64,000 bases of DNA from an uncultured Bryobacterales bacterium. Its GTDB lineage: Bacteria > Acidobacteriota > Terriglobia > Bryobacterales > UBA6623. The translations under genes were made by a program, and so were the position numbers. The stretch's first letter is position 1. Every line of letters begins with the position of its first letter. Location of the stretch: contig OX638379.1 in assembly GCA_951813605.1 (NCBI GenBank), positions 4,786,062-4,850,061 on the forward strand, given 5' to 3'. A model generated the notes under the pieces. The model made no database searches. It saw only the letters and a program-made list of their open reading frames with translations, and was not told the origin of the DNA. This document shows positions 44,234 to 51,908 of the stretch, piece after piece.

Positions 44234-45071
44234 GGCCCGAATCCGCCTCGGTTTGCATCCTGGCGGCCACGCGGTAGCCCTGGCAGTAATTCGCGCTGCA
44301 CAGCCAGCTGCCGCCACGCTGCACCTTCTCTCGTCCCGTGCGGGGCCCTTTCGGATTGCGCACGGGTGAATTCGAGAAGTAAACGGGCGAGTACCAGTCC
44401 TGCACCCACTCCCAGACGTTCCCCGTCATGTCGTACAGGCCGTAGCCGTTCGGCGGGAATTTCTTCACAGGCCCATGGCTCCCGTACCCATCCAGGGTCC
44501 GGTCCTGCCGGGGAAAGGTCCCTTGCCAAAGGTTGGCTCGATGCACGCCGCCGGGGGTCAGTTCGTTCCCCCAAGCGAACTTGGCACCCTCCAGCCCGCC
44601 CCGGGCCGCGTATTCGAACTCCGCCTCGGTCGGCAGGCGGGCACCGCGCCAGTCGCAATAGGCCGCGGCGTCGGCCCAGGACAGATGCACGACGGGGAAC
44701 TCGCCCATGTCCAAGTACGAGGAGCCGGGGCCGTGCGGGTGGCGCCAGTCGGCGCCGTCCCCCTTCGTCCAGCCGTTCTGCCGGGGGTCGAACACGCCCG
44801 ACCAGCCATGCTTCTCCGAGTTAGTGACGTAGCCTGTGGCCTCGGCGAAGGCCGCATACTGGCGGTTCGTCACTTCGTGCTCGTCGATGAAGAACGCGTC
44901 CAGCACGACGCGGTGGGGAGGGCCCTCGAAGGGGAAGCCATCGTCGGTCCCCATCGTGAATTCCCCGCCCTGGATCAGGACCATCCCGGTCGTGTCGGGC
45001 GGCGGGCCGGACCCGCAGCCTGCGCCAGCCACGGTCGCTCCGACGAGCCCTGCGAGCCATGTCCTCGACAT
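44193..45071 (-). CDS. Formylglycine-generating-enzyme-like (SUMF1) lipoprotein
   Basis: A 292-residue protein of the FGE-sulfatase family (PF03781) with a lipoprotein signal (WLAGLVGATVAGAGC). GMVLIQGGEFTMGTDDG, DEHEVTNRQYAAFAEATGY, LSWADAAAYCDWRGARLPTEAEFEYAARGG, GNVWEWVQDWY and the C-terminal GGSWLC are typical. Two cysteines in the pattern W-L-C-S-A-N-Y-C (C258 and C263) match the copper-binding pair of true FGE, which oxidises a sulfatase cysteine to formylglycine. Many SUMF1 proteins lack that pair, so this one could be catalytic; no sulfatase gene is in the window. Start at 45071 fits the lipobox. Confidence 0.87.
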   Translation of the reverse strand: MSRTWLAGLVGATVAGAGCGSGPPPDTTGMVLIQGGEFTMGTDDGFPFEGPPHRVVLDAFFIDEHEVTNRQYAAFAEATGYVTNSEKHGWSGVFDPRQNGWTKGDGADWRHPHGPGSSYLDMGEFPVVHLSWADAAAYCDWRGARLPTEAEFEYAARGGLEGAKFAWGNELTPGGVHRANLWQGTFPRQDRTLDGYGSHGPVKKFPPNGYGLYDMTGNVWEWVQDWYSPVYFSNSPVRNPKGPRTGREKVQRGGSWLCSANYCQGYRVAARMQTEADSGLNNLGFRCAGPAE

Positions 45072-45155
45072 CCGCCGTATTATACGCGAGCAGCCCATTC
45101 CCAGATCAGGCTAGTCTAGAGGTAGGGTCTTGATCGGCAGGCGACCCGTAACTCC

Positions 45156-47129
45156 TTGCTACACGGCCGCATAGCACCGACGCTAGCCGCGTGCGCACTT
45201 TGGGCGATCGCGGCCGCAGCGGATGTCTCGGCCGAGGACCGTCACTGGAAGCGCCTCGGCGGGACGGGGGTAGCCGCCGGATTGGCGGGGCCCGCGGGAA
45301 GCCCTGCGGACGGTGCGTGGTTTTCCGTCGACGGCCGCCGGCTGTTCGTGTCGTTGCGTAACGGCACTGTCTGGGCCAGCGAGGATCTCGGGCTGACTTG
45401 GAATCCTGCGGACCGTGACCCTCTCGCGCCTCGCGCCTTGCTGGACCCGCCGACCTTCGACGGAGCCCTGACGGTATTGCGCAACCCCTACCGGGCGGGC
45501 GTTGCCTACGCCCTAGGCGAGCATCTCTATCGCTCCGATGACGGCGGGAGCGCATGGACGAACCTGACAGCGATCGGCCGCGGGTCGGTGATCGGCCGCT
45601 GGCAAACCGCGATAGCCTTCTCCCCGCTCGATCCGTACCTGATTGTCGTGGGCAATGCGATGGGACTCTGGAAGTCGCATGACGACGGGGTGACTTGGAG
45701 CAGCCTCAACGCCAACCTGCCGAATTTTCCAATAGCGCGATTCGTCCAGAGCGGAAGCCCGTCACCGCCGACTCTGGCGGCGCGTTCCCTAGGGACGCTG
45801 GAATTGATTCGCACAGCCGGCGGCCCGACCTGGCGCGCCACGCCGGGGCCGGCGCTCTCCTCGAGCCGCCTGCCGTCCGAGGAGCGGGCGCGGATCGCGG
45901 GACACGAACCGCTGCTGCCGCCCGGATACGCGGTTTCGCAGCGCGTGTGGCGGGACGGCAAGCCGATTTCAGGCGACCTCACCGCTTGCGCAAGCGGACC
46001 GGAATGCTCGCAGCATTCCATTTCCGCTCTCGCGGCCGGCCAGCAGCTATGGGCTGGCACGTCGAACGGTCGCATCTGGGTTTCTTCGGACAACGGAGAG
46101 AACTGGCGGCTGTCCTGGTCGGACGCCGATGGCGGCTTGGTCGCGAGCCTGTGGACCGATCCAGACCTGCCCTACGCAGCGCTTGCGATCGCCGGCGGAC
46201 GCGTCCTGCGATCGACGAACGGCGGCGCATCTTGGTTCGACATCAGCTCGGACCTGCCCGATTCCACTTGGAGGGTGGTAGTGGGTCACCCCGCAGCGGG
46301 AGCGGTCTACGTGGCCGGGCCGCTTGGCATCCAATTCGCGCTCGCTGATCTTTCGCTGCCGGGTCCCGCCGGATCGTGGACCGACATCAGCGGGGACCTT
46401 CCAGCCCGGGGGGCGAACGACATTGCACTCGACCCCTTGCGAGGACGCCTTTACGCCTTGCTGGGCGGATACGGTGTGTACTGGACTCGAACCCCACAAG
46501 TCGAGCGCGCGCTTCGCGTCCTCAGCGCCGCCGACTTGACCGTTAGACCGGCCGCGCCAGGCAGCCTGCTGACAATCATGGGAGCGAATGCGGTCCGCGC
46601 GCGGGCGGCAGGGCGCCCCGCGCCAATCCTCGACACCGAACCCGGCCGCACGCAGCTGCAAGTGCCTTTCGCGATCAGGGGCAATTCCCTTCGGCTGCAG
46701 TTCGTGGCGCAGGGGAACAGCCACACTTTCGACTTGCCGCTCGAGCGAGTCGCCCCGGCTATCTTCGTGGTTGACGACGCACCCTTGGTCTTGGATGCCG
46801 GAACCGGGGCACTGGTTGGCTGGGGGAGGCCGGCCAAGATCGGCGGGACGATTCTGGTCATGGCGACAGGGCTCGGCGAGGTCGAACCGCCGTGGCCGGC
46901 CGGCCGGCCATCGCCGGAGCGCGAGCCGCCGCGTGCGGTCGCCCGGGTGACGGCGACCCTCGGCGGCGCGCCCGCCAACGTCGTCACGGCGCATCTAGCC
47001 CCGGGATTCGTGGGAATCTACTTGGTGGAGGTCGAGATCCCGCTCGGAGCGAATCCGGGAGCCGTCGAACTCGCGATCCAGGCCGACAGCCGGCCAAGCA
47101 ACCCGGTCAAGCTCCCTATAGGCCGCTAG
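45156..47129 (+). CDS. Secreted BNR/propeller protein with Solibacter-type TIGR03437 C-terminal domain
   Basis: A 657-residue exported protein. After a signal peptide (IAPTLAACALWAIAAAADVSAE) come repeated BNR-like blocks with S/T-x-D-x-G-x-x-W (VSLRNGTVWASEDLGLTW, LYRSDDGGSAWTNL, LWKSHDDGVTWSSL, IWVSSDNGENWRL, VLRSTNGGASWFDI) that build a beta-propeller. Residues ~450-657 match the domain abundant in Solibacter proteins (APGSLLTIMGA, ILVMATGLGEVEPPWPAG, ATLGGAPANVVTAHLAPGFVGIYLVEVEIPLG). Function is unknown; it may bind a surface or substrate. The start is TTG at 45156. The 3' end overlaps alr by 14 bases. Confidence 0.85.
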   Translation: MLHGRIAPTLAACALWAIAAAADVSAEDRHWKRLGGTGVAAGLAGPAGSPADGAWFSVDGRRLFVSLRNGTVWASEDLGLTWNPADRDPLAPRALLDPPTFDGALTVLRNPYRAGVAYALGEHLYRSDDGGSAWTNLTAIGRGSVIGRWQTAIAFSPLDPYLIVVGNAMGLWKSHDDGVTWSSLNANLPNFPIARFVQSGSPSPPTLAARSLGTLELIRTAGGPTWRATPGPALSSSRLPSEERARIAGHEPLLPPGYAVSQRVWRDGKPISGDLTACASGPECSQHSISALAAGQQLWAGTSNGRIWVSSDNGENWRLSWSDADGGLVASLWTDPDLPYAALAIAGGRVLRSTNGGASWFDISSDLPDSTWRVVVGHPAAGAVYVAGPLGIQFALADLSLPGPAGSWTDISGDLPARGANDIALDPLRGRLYALLGGYGVYWTRTPQVERALRVLSAADLTVRPAAPGSLLTIMGANAVRARAAGRPAPILDTEPGRTQLQVPFAIRGNSLRLQFVAQGNSHTFDLPLERVAPAIFVVDDAPLVLDAGTGALVGWGRPAKIGGTILVMATGLGEVEPPWPAGRPSPEREPPRAVARVTATLGGAPANVVTAHLAPGFVGIYLVEVEIPLGANPGAVELAIQADSRPSNPVKLPIGR

Positions 47130-48273
47130 ACCTGTTCCGGTACTGGCGCGGCACGCGGCCGGAGATGCCGCAGAGCACTTCGTAGGCCATGCCGCCCGTC
47201 AAGTCGGCCATCTCCGGCGCACCGTAGGGCTTTGATCCGAGCAGCACGACTTCGTCGCCCACTCGCGCTTCCGCGCTTCGGCTCAAGTCGACTAGGGTCA
47301 GATCCATGCTCACTTCCCCCAAGATGTCACAGCGCTTGCCGCGAAGGGCGACCCAGCCGCGGTTCGACAAGCGCCAGTCGAACCCGTCCGCGTAGCCGAC
47401 GGAGACGATGCCGACCCGCATCGGACCCGGGGCGACGTAAGTTCCCCCGTAGCCTAGCCTTGCGCCGGCGGGCACGTCGCGGATTCCCGCCACTCGCGCT
47501 CGCCACTCAAGGGCGGGTCGAAAGCGATGATTCGCGACCCTCTTCCGGCCGCTCGGCCCCTTCACGTACCCGTACAGTGCAAGGCCCGGCCGCACCATGT
47601 TGTGGCCGTTGCGGTCCCTCGGCCCGCCGGCCCCCCGGTACACGATCGCCGCGCTGTTGCCAGCATGCACGTGTCGAGGAGCGAAGCCCGCATCGCGAAG
47701 GACGGCCAGCTGCCTTCCAAAGAGTCGGTCCTGCCGATCGGTCTGCCGGTTCCTGAAGTCCTCCGCGGAGGCGTAATGGGTCGCCACGCCCCGCGGGTCC
47801 ACCCAGTCACTCGCTGACAGCGCGTCCAGCAATTTGGCACGGCTCGCTTTCCGACCCGGATTGAAGTCAATCCCGAGCCGATTCATGCCCGTGTTGAACA
47901 GCAGGTGGCAGGACAGCCTGCGGGCCAACGTGCGCCCGGTCTCGTTCCACCGCGCGAGCTGGCCGATGGAGCCGATCGCGGGTTCTATGCCGCGAAGCGC
48001 AGCCTCGCGATCCTCCCCCGATTCCAGACCGCACAAGACCGTAACGGACGCGCCCACGCCTCCGTCACGCAGTTCCACGGCTTCGTCCAATGTGGCGACT
48101 GCGAGGTGCCGGGCCCCGGCGGTGACCAAGGATCGGCTGACAGTCAGGGCGCCGTGCCCGTAGGCATTCGCCTTGACGACACAGAGGATAACCGCCTTCC
48201 CGCCGGTGAGTCCGCCTAGACGAGCGTAATTGCTGCGAAGCGCGTCGAGGTCGACGATCACTCGGCAGCGCAT
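47116..48273 (-). CDS. alr: Alanine racemase
   Basis: A 385-residue PLP-dependent racemase that makes D-alanine for peptidoglycan. PLP lysine K34 lies in CVVKANAYGHGA, the catalytic tyrosine in GARLGYGGTYVAPG, and HNMVRPGLALYGY and GEVSMDLTLVDLS are conserved. Start at 48273 begins the barrel; longer readings enter the insertion element. An IS1111-like element ends 101 bases upstream, so the native alr promoter may have been replaced or shortened. Confidence 0.93.
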   Translation of the reverse strand: MRCRVIVDLDALRSNYARLGGLTGGKAVILCVVKANAYGHGALTVSRSLVTAGARHLAVATLDEAVELRDGGVGASVTVLCGLESGEDREAALRGIEPAIGSIGQLARWNETGRTLARRLSCHLLFNTGMNRLGIDFNPGRKASRAKLLDALSASDWVDPRGVATHYASAEDFRNRQTDRQDRLFGRQLAVLRDAGFAPRHVHAGNSAAIVYRGAGGPRDRNGHNMVRPGLALYGYVKGPSGRKRVANHRFRPALEWRARVAGIRDVPAGARLGYGGTYVAPGPMRVGIVSVGYADGFDWRLSNRGWVALRGKRCDILGEVSMDLTLVDLSRSAEARVGDEVVLLGSKPYGAPEMADLTGGMAYEVLCGISGRVPRQYRNRSSGL

Positions 48274-48373
48274 GACATTCGAATCTACCACGAGATCGAC
48301 GGCCGGCCCGGGATCCGTGCGGGCAGTTCCAAGTACGGTGTTCTGTGTCCGAATACAGCACGGACCACTTGTC

Positions 48374-48411
48374 AATATACGGTTCGCTCCCGAGTTGTCT
48401 ACCGCTCCCGG
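48374..48411. repeat. 38-bp repeat, copy at element end
   Basis: This 38-base sequence, which contains the terminal ggttcgctcccg, recurs at 48962-48999 with a single mismatch (c versus t at the seventh base). It forms the alr-side end of the IS1111-like element. Confidence 0.9.
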
Positions 48412-48639
48412 CCCGATGGACGGCGGTCTGCGCCAATATAATTCGACCTCTGAGTGGAACCGCGATGGTTCCGGGCCACGATGGGCTCCGCGCGCCTCGG
48501 TCCTCATAAACATGGCGACCTCGCAGGGCCATTGACAAGTGCAGGCTTCCGAAACGTGGGTGCGACCTCTTTGTCCATCGATTGGGCTTGGCAGACGAAT
48601 TCAAAGTCCCTGCTCGCAGCTGGGCGCGCCAGCGCGCCC
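48412..48639 (-). ncRNA. Candidate bridge-RNA region of the IS1111-like element
   Basis: IS110-family elements encode a structured bridge RNA in a non-coding end; in the IS1111 group it lies between the transposase stop and the downstream end, which is this stretch. It contains a hairpin (ggaacc-gcgat-ggttcc, 48456-48472). I cannot identify the target- and donor-binding loops by eye, so this rests mainly on position. Confidence 0.3.
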
Positions 48640-49547
48640 TCAGGCCGCCGACGCAGCCTGCGGCTGCATGCCGAACCTCTGGCCGCTGGTCAGCAGGGCC
48701 CAGGCGATCCGCGCCAGGCGGGCGGCCAGCGCCACGATCACGGTGCACCGGTCCTTGGTCTTGAGCATGCGCCGCAGCCATGCCCCCAGCCCGTCGCCAC
48801 GCTTGGCCAGCGTCTCCAGGCCCGAGCGGGCGCAATGCACCAGCAGCGTGCGCACGTAGCGGTTGCCGCGCTTGCTGATGCCTCCCAGGCGCTGCTTGCC
48901 GCCCGTCGAGTTCTCCCGCGGCGTCAGCCCTAGCCAGGCCGCCAGGTCGCGCCCCTTCTCGAATATATGGTTCGCTCCCGAGTTGTCTACCGCTCCCGGT
49001 CTCCCAGGCCGTTGTTGGCATCCTCGAGGATCTCCGGCAGCCGCGCCGCGAAGCGGTGCTTGCCCTGCGGGATCGCGATGCCGCGCTCCAGCAGGAAGCC
49101 GCGGGCCTGATTCACCAGCTGCGCGGAGTTGCCCACCAGCCGCGAGCGGTGGCGGTGCAAGGACTGCATCGCTAGCTGCGCCTCGCTCTTGACGGCCACA
49201 AACCGCATGGTCGGGCGCCGGCAGGCTTCCGCGCAGGCCTCGGTGTCCTTGGTGTCGTTCGTGTCGCGCTTGACGTACTTGGGAGGCATCAGCCGCACGT
49301 CGTGCCCCTGGCCCAGCAGCTGGCGCCCCAGGTGATGGGCGCCGCAGCAGGCCTCCATGCCGATCCGGCACGGATCCATCTTCGCGGTGATCTCCGCGAG
49401 CTTGTCCTTCGAGTACCGGCGGCGCGTGAGCACCCGCCCACTCGCGTCCAGGCCTACGAAGTGCCGCGATGTCTTGGCGAGGTCGAGGCCGATCGTGGCC
49501 ACCTCCTTGAGTACCCTCTTGCGGGATGGTTGTCCGGTCGATGCCAT
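48640..49547 (-). pseudogene. IS110/IS1111 transposase, internal deletion plus frameshift
   Basis: The N-terminal part (49547 to about 49006) is the DEDD nuclease domain (ATIGLDLAKTSRHFVGLDASG, CRIGMEACCGAHHLGRQLL, DTNDTKDTEACAEACRRPTMRFVAVK). The C-terminal part, in another frame (about 48964 to 48640), is the Transposase_20 domain (EKGRDLAAWLGLTPRENSTGGKQRLGGISKRGNRYVRTLL). The linking segment, normally about 70-80 residues including a P-G-I-G motif, is missing, and a 38-bp sequence (48962-48999) sits in its place. A functional full-length transposase cannot be made. Confidence 0.85.
48962..48999. repeat. 38-bp repeat, copy inside the transposase at the deletion junction
   Basis: Second copy of the element-end sequence, in the same orientation as the copy at 48374-48411. 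It lies exactly where the central part of the transposase is missing, creating the frame change. Confidence 0.9.
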
Positions 49548-49641
49548 GCTGGTTCTCCTCTTGAATCGTACGCGGCGCCCACTGCAAGCCGCTGGTTCCA
49601 GCATTGTCGAACTGGCTGCCACCGCTGAACGGGAGCGAACC

Positions 49642-50041
49642 ATCCCATAAACACGAGCTAGGCATCGCCCTTGCGGCTGGTCACCGACAAGCTGCGAATA
49701 TGCGGCCGTCCGCTGGGAACTCAGTCTATCGCCTACCCATCGAACCGAGCAGCACCAAAATAACGGGGCCGAGGTGTCCCACCAGAACACCAAGGATTGA
49801 AGACGCCAAATGCGCCGTTTCACGCAGGCGCAGTGTTTTCTCGCAGTCCATGCTGCCATTCAAAACTCATAAAGCGCGGCACGGCATGGCCTCGTGGCGA
49901 TTCATCATCGACTTTGTCGGGAGCAGGCCTTCAAAACCTGGAAGTCGGCGACGTGCGTTGCCTGAGAGAAGGTGCATGCAACGATGGTCGGATCAGGGTC
50001 GCCTCTCCGAAAACCACTTGACACCGCCCGACCGCCTGTTG
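49642..50041. other. Intergenic region beside the insertion element
   Basis: About 400 bases, less GC-rich than the surroundings. On the minus strand 49726-49851 reads as a 41-codon ORF with a hydrophobic run (LGVLVGHLGPVILVLLGS), which may be a relic of a membrane protein. Nothing else is recognised. Confidence 0.3.
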
Positions 50042-51577
50042 TCACGGGCCACAGCAGCCGTCCAACAGGAAATCATCACGATTCCGGATCACTTCCCTGG
50101 CTCGCTCCGTTCGGTTAATCGCGTTAAACAGGGCCGTGAGGTTCAGGTACGCATCCTCCCTGCCGGGGTCCAGCTCGATGGCACGCTCGAAACGATCGAT
50201 GGCCTCACTCGTCCTTCCGAGAGCCAAGTAGGCACTGCCCAGATAGAGGTGGTGCTCCGCACGATCCGGTTCTCGTGCGATCGCAGCCTCCAGAAAGGCG
50301 ACGGAATCGGTGAACCTCCGTTCGCCGTAGTGCGCTCTTGCCATTGCCGACATCACCTCCGTGTCCTCGGGAAATTCCTCTTGGACGGCTGTGAGTAGTA
50401 ACAGCCCTTCCCTCATCGCCGAACCGTATTGATAGCGCTCGCCCATCTCGATCGACGCCAGCCCGAAATTTCGCTCCCGCAGTCCCGCTGGCGGTTCCCC
50501 CCACGCGGTCAAACGGCGTGCGACCGGCCCGCCGGACTTCTTTCGGGGATTGCGCAGTATTTCATGATCCGTGAGAGCGGCATGCGCCACGTTGTTGGCA
50601 CTTAGACGCGGCATATGGCAACGGACGCAGCCGTCGGTCGGCGGGTCGTGGGTCTCGAAAAGCTCGGCACCGTGGCAGCCGATGCATCGGTCGCGATAGT
50701 AACGCTTCGGGTCGGTGGCTGGATCATGCGGGTTGTGGCACGTCCCGCACCACATCTCTCCCTCACTCGCCTGGGCGCAAACACTCAGGGCAAGCAGTTC
50801 CGCGTGGCTCACGGCCTTCACTTCCGACACTGCAGCCCCTTTCTCTCGTTCCAGGACATACACGGTCCACACGTCCTCCAGTGCCATGCCCGGGCTAAAG
50901 TCAGCCACGCTGAGCCCGGGATTAGGCACTCGCACCTCCCCGGCCACATGGCACTGCTCGCACACACTGGCTCTAGCCCGAGGCGGGAGCCTCGCGGGAT
51001 TCACGATCGTCCCGCGCGAGGGTTCCGCCATGTGCTGGTCCGCTCGACCATGGCAGCGGGCACAGGAAATCGGCTCCACCGTAACAGCCGGATCGTGATA
51101 GCGGTTGCGAGTTCCCGCCACCGGTCGAAGACCTCCGGCGTGACACTGCAGGCATTCCAATTCCACCGGCCGGGTAAAGTCCGCACTTGGATCATCGTCG
51201 TATCCGGGGGACATCGCCCACCCGCCTCGTGCCGCATAAAAGGAAACAGGGGATTGAAACAGGTATCCCCGAATGTGTGCCAAGTAGCTGCGGCCCGTTC
51301 GTCCCGAACCCACGAAGAGAGGGACATCATGCTCGATGGTTCGCGCACTGCGGACCATCCGGTGGCGCATGCCGGTTTCAGACTGGTAGATCACGATCCG
51401 GCTCGCCGAGACATCGTGTACAACGCGTCCTTCGGGATGGCCTGTAGGGCGGCCGACGGAGCGAGCCATGCCCGAAGCCGCATATCCTTCTACTTCCTTT
51501 GGATGGCAGCTGGCACAAGGGTTTTGGCAAACCGCCGGGAGAGCGACTAGCAGTCCCAACAACACCAGCCGCGTCAT
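50042..51577 (-). CDS. Secreted multiheme c-type cytochrome with TPR domain
   Basis: A 511-residue protein with a signal peptide (RLVLLGLLVALPAVCQ). Seven C-x-x-C-H heme sites are visible: CASCH at the mature N-terminus, CLQCH, CARCH, CEQCH, CGTCH, CIGCH and CVRCH, all in the first ~330 residues. The C-terminal ~140 residues are TPR-like (AEHHLYLGSAYLALGRTSEAIDRFERAIELDPGREDAYLNL). It probably moves electrons in the periplasm and uses the TPR part to bind a partner; the reaction is unknown. The multiheme region resembles cytochrome c554/NrfA-related folds in general, but I cannot place it in a defined enzyme family. Confidence 0.88.
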   Translation of the reverse strand: MTRLVLLGLLVALPAVCQNPCASCHPKEVEGYAASGMARSVGRPTGHPEGRVVHDVSASRIVIYQSETGMRHRMVRSARTIEHDVPLFVGSGRTGRSYLAHIRGYLFQSPVSFYAARGGWAMSPGYDDDPSADFTRPVELECLQCHAGGLRPVAGTRNRYHDPAVTVEPISCARCHGRADQHMAEPSRGTIVNPARLPPRARASVCEQCHVAGEVRVPNPGLSVADFSPGMALEDVWTVYVLEREKGAAVSEVKAVSHAELLALSVCAQASEGEMWCGTCHNPHDPATDPKRYYRDRCIGCHGAELFETHDPPTDGCVRCHMPRLSANNVAHAALTDHEILRNPRKKSGGPVARRLTAWGEPPAGLRERNFGLASIEMGERYQYGSAMREGLLLLTAVQEEFPEDTEVMSAMARAHYGERRFTDSVAFLEAAIAREPDRAEHHLYLGSAYLALGRTSEAIDRFERAIELDPGREDAYLNLTALFNAINRTERAREVIRNRDDFLLDGCCGP

Positions 51578-51908
51578 GGCCCTACTCTACTCCGGGTCCT
51601 TACCGTAAGGACTGTCACGAGGTCCCCTCGAAGAGATCGCATGGGTCGGCGCCTTTGACGCCGCTGTCCCGTGCGCGGCTCGTGGCACTTGTCGGCGATT
51701 CCGCCGAGCTTTGCGGGAGCCGTCCGAGATCCGCGGAAGATCCTCTCCCAGATCCACTGTGGCGATGCGTTGCGGGGCTCGACGCACGCACGGAACTATT
51801 CGGCGAGCTTCCCTCGCCCGCGCGGGCCGCAGGGGACCCGCGGCCGCACGGCGCGTTTCTCCACTCCGAAGCGGCTTCGGACGAACTCGGCCCCGGGGCA
51901 AGGCCTCG
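51578..51908. other. Intergenic region
   Basis: 331 bases between the receptor stop and the multiheme cytochrome start, both on the minus strand. No gene or clear terminator seen; presumably includes the cytochrome promoter. Confidence 0.35.

Larger units (their letters stand above)
48374..49641 (-). mobile_element. IS110-family (IS1111-like) insertion element, defective
   Basis: A ~1.27-kb element on the minus strand. Its ends carry a perfect 12-bp inverted repeat, ggttcgctcccg at 48381-48392 and cgggagcgaacc at 49630-49641; short subterminal inverted repeats are known from the IS1111 group of IS110 elements. It contains a broken DEDD-type transposase (48640-49547) and a ~228-base non-coding stretch downstream of the transposase, as IS1111 elements do. 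Exact outer boundaries are not fixed because no target duplication is expected. Confidence 0.75.

Noticed and set aside
49605-49859. N-terminal extension of the IS110 transposase frame beyond 49547
   Set aside because: The conserved nuclease domain starts right after the ATG at 49547; the upstream part runs across the element end into the flank.
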